Source of the DNA: Chitinophaga sp. HK235
GTDB taxonomy: Bacteria; Bacteroidota; Bacteroidia; Chitinophagales; Chitinophagaceae
Length of the DNA stretch: 64,000 bases
Assembly (NCBI RefSeq): GCF_018255755.1
Contig: NZ_CP073766.1
Coordinates: forward strand, 372,001-436,000
Direction: 5' to 3'
Shown in pieces: positions 62,521 to 64,000 of the stretch (positions within the stretch are counted from its first letter, which is position 1; every line of letters starts with the position of its first letter). Position numbers and translations under genes: made by a program. Below the pieces are notes generated by a model that saw only the letters and a program-made list of their open reading frames with translations, did not search any database and was not told where the DNA came from.

Positions 62521-63570
62521 ATGACGCTAATACTCAGATGGACGGGTTGTCTTTTTTTATTGCTGATGACAACCCGTAGCTATGCACAACCTGTTACGCC
62601 GGAAGACTATAACCTTAAAGCCTGTACGCTGCATCATCCTTCGTTGGGGGATATCCGTTATTATATCACCACCAGGGAGCTGCAAACCCGAAAGCCATTA
62701 CTCATATTGCTGGAAGGCTCCGGCCACTTTCCACTGGCCGTTCTGGTAAAGGAGACGCACCGGATGGAAGTGATGAACACCTTTGACCAGGATATGCTGA
62801 AGATGGCCGATCACTTTCATGTGGTGATGATTGGTAAACCTGGCATCCCTTTCTGTGACACAATACAGGTTAACGGGGATACTGCCGGCCTGGAAATAAT
62901 AGACAGTCTGTTGCCGATGCCGGCCACATACCGTCAACGCAGTAGCCTGACCTGGCGGGCGCAGGCTGCATCCGCTGTCATAGATGCCGTTTGTGCCAGG
63001 TTTCTGGTCAACCAGGCGCAGATCGTGGTATATGGATACTCTGAAGGAGCACAGGTAGCACCCAAAGTAGCCGTCATCAATAAAAAGGTAACACATTGCG
63101 CCAGTGTTTTTGGCGCGGGGCTCAACCAACTATACGACTTTATAATCGATGCCCGCCTGGAGGCGCTAAAAGGTCATATTACCTATGCTGCGGCGCAACA
63201 ACGGGTTGATTCGCTCATGCAGGTGTTTGCCGATATCTATCGGCACCCGGGTGATACCCGGAAAGAGTGGGAGGGGCATACTTACCAAAGATGGGCCGGT
63301 TATGGTACTGAGCTGCCTCTGCACAATTTCTCCAGGCTATCTATCCCGCTTTTTATCGCTGCCGGTATGCATGACCGGAATTCACTGGTCTATGGCCTGG
63401 ATTATGTGCCGCTGGAATTTTTGCGCCTGGGAAAAACTAACCTGACCTATAAAGTATACCCTACGGATCATTTCTTCCGGAATACGATGGATTCCCAAGA
63501 TACCATCCATTACAAACAGCAGATGTTGCAGGATCTGCTACAGTGGCTTAAAATGCCATCATCTCACTAA
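62521..63570 (+). CDS. Secreted alpha/beta-hydrolase-like protein
   Basis: A 349-residue exported protein. The signal peptide covers residues 1-22 (LFLLLMTTRSYAQ). LLILLEGSGHFPL resembles an oxyanion strand, and YGYSEGAQVAPKVAV is a nucleophile elbow with Ser174. GMHDRNSLVYGLDYVP and VYPTDHFF supply the likely Asp and His regions. The triad therefore seems complete. Substrate unknown; peptidase- or esterase-like. It starts 23 bases after the permease gene and may be co-transcribed; TATATTTAG near 62508-62516 could be its own promoter. Confidence 0.82.
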   Translation: MTLILRWTGCLFLLLMTTRSYAQPVTPEDYNLKACTLHHPSLGDIRYYITTRELQTRKPLLILLEGSGHFPLAVLVKETHRMEVMNTFDQDMLKMADHFHVVMIGKPGIPFCDTIQVNGDTAGLEIIDSLLPMPATYRQRSSLTWRAQAASAVIDAVCARFLVNQAQIVVYGYSEGAQVAPKVAVINKKVTHCASVFGAGLNQLYDFIIDARLEALKGHITYAAAQQRVDSLMQVFADIYRHPGDTRKEWEGHTYQRWAGYGTELPLHNFSRLSIPLFIAAGMHDRNSLVYGLDYVPLEFLRLGKTNLTYKVYPTDHFFRNTMDSQDTIHYKQQMLQDLLQWLKMPSSH

Positions 63571-63614
63571 TGACAAAATTATCAAGCGGCAAAAAAATCC
63601 CTGAAAATTATAAA

Positions 63615-63638
63615 TAAGCGAATATTCACTTATTTTTG
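63615..63638 (+). promoter_or_regulatory. Palindrome overlapping the promoter of the edge TetR gene
   Basis: TAAG-C-GAATATTC-A-CTTA (63615-63632) is an 18-nt palindrome with only the C/A pair unmatched. Its right end overlaps the -7 element TATTTTTG (63631-63638). This is a likely TetR autoregulation site. Confidence 0.65.
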
Positions 63639-63662
63639 AATTACCAAACGTTGTAAAAAAAT

Positions 63663-64000
63663 ATGCGGACCCGGAATGCGGAAAAAGAGGAACTCGTCAA
63701 GAAAATGACGGTGCAGATGATCGTTGCCAATGGCGTCGAAAAATTTTCAGTCAACAGCCTCGCCAAGGCATGCGGGATCTCCGTTGCCACCTTGTATATC
63801 TATTACAAGGACAAAGACGACCTGATCGTTCAGGTGGCAATAGAAGAGGGGACACGTTTGATTGATGCGGCATTAAAAGATTTTGATCCGGAGCAGTCTT
63901 TTGAAACCGGCTTACGCAAACAATGGAAGAACAGGGCTGGTTATCTGATGGCTAATCCACTTTCTACACAGTTCATGGAAAAACTGCATATGTCCAGTTA
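63663..64000 (+). CDS. TetR-family regulator, cut by the window edge
   Basis: The frame opens at ATG 63663 and is still open at base 64000, so the C-terminus is missing. The first ~60 residues are a TetR HTH domain: KMTVQMIVANGVEKFSVNSLAK, then CGISVATLYIYYKDKDDLIVQVA. The start of the helical ligand domain follows (EQSFETGLRKQWKNRAGYL). A palindrome sits on its promoter. It probably controls genes to the right of the window, often an efflux pump. Confidence 0.88.
   Translation, partial: MRTRNAEKEELVKKMTVQMIVANGVEKFSVNSLAKACGISVATLYIYYKDKDDLIVQVAIEEGTRLIDAALKDFDPEQSFETGLRKQWKNRAGYLMANPLSTQFMEKLHMSS

Overview
The window looks like a chromosome segment of a soil-type Bacteroidota, most likely Chitinophaga or a close relative in the Chitinophagaceae. 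The evidence is a SusC/SusD pair with a FecR anti-sigma factor and ECF sigma factor, two LytS-type kinase/LytTR regulator pairs, promoters of the Bacteroidota TAnnTTTG type, weak or absent Shine-Dalgarno sequences, and several DUF families common in that group. This assignment is inferred from gene content; no database was searched.

Layout. 1-7.5 kb: the 3' end of a large NRPS gene with domains (A)-T-E-C-A-T-E-TE, followed by a terminator. 7.6-9.5 kb: a LytS/LytTR pair. 9.5-18.4 kb: mixed single genes (intradiol-dioxygenase-like lipoprotein, NAD(P)-binding protein, secreted proteins, acyltransferase, DUF5996 protein, hydrolase). Two neighbouring genes here, an SDR and an alpha/beta hydrolase, have each lost their central, catalytic part. 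18.4-25.4 kb: a compact AT-richer type I CRISPR-Cas island (cas6, a cas5-like gene, cas3, cas8, cas7). It has a short degenerate repeat array at each end, each preceded by the same inverted repeat, and no cas1/cas2/cas4. 25.4-31.6 kb: AidB-like acyl-CoA dehydrogenase, a frameshifted NTF2-like gene, an outer-membrane beta-barrel protein and a second LytS/LytTR pair. 31.7-40.9 kb: a complete minus-strand trans-envelope signalling and uptake locus (ECF sigma, FecR, SusC with STN domain, SusD, a metallopeptidase-like lipoprotein, TlpA-like thioredoxin).

41-48 kb: class IV aminotransferase and methyltransferase, cyclopropane fatty acid synthase, divergent TetR with a GIY-YIG-like partner, then three tRNA-like RNA elements. 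Two of these share an extended acceptor helix supported by a compensatory base-pair change. Next to them is a two-gene operon encoding a zinc-ribbon/non-canonical SDR protein and a leucine-rich repeat protein. 48-64 kb: lipoprotein, hemolysin III family protein, DUF1963 protein, IGHMBP2-like helicase, DinB-like protein, tricorn-type protease, DUF1624-type membrane protein, a Gly/Cys-rich protein, MacB/FtsX-like permease, a secreted hydrolase-like protein and a TetR gene cut by the right edge.

The strongest candidates for something undescribed are (1) the tRNA-like RNAs with an extended, covarying acceptor helix beside a GIY-YIG-like gene, (2) the LRR plus zinc-ribbon-SDR pair, and (3) the adaptation-less type I CRISPR island with matching leader hairpins.
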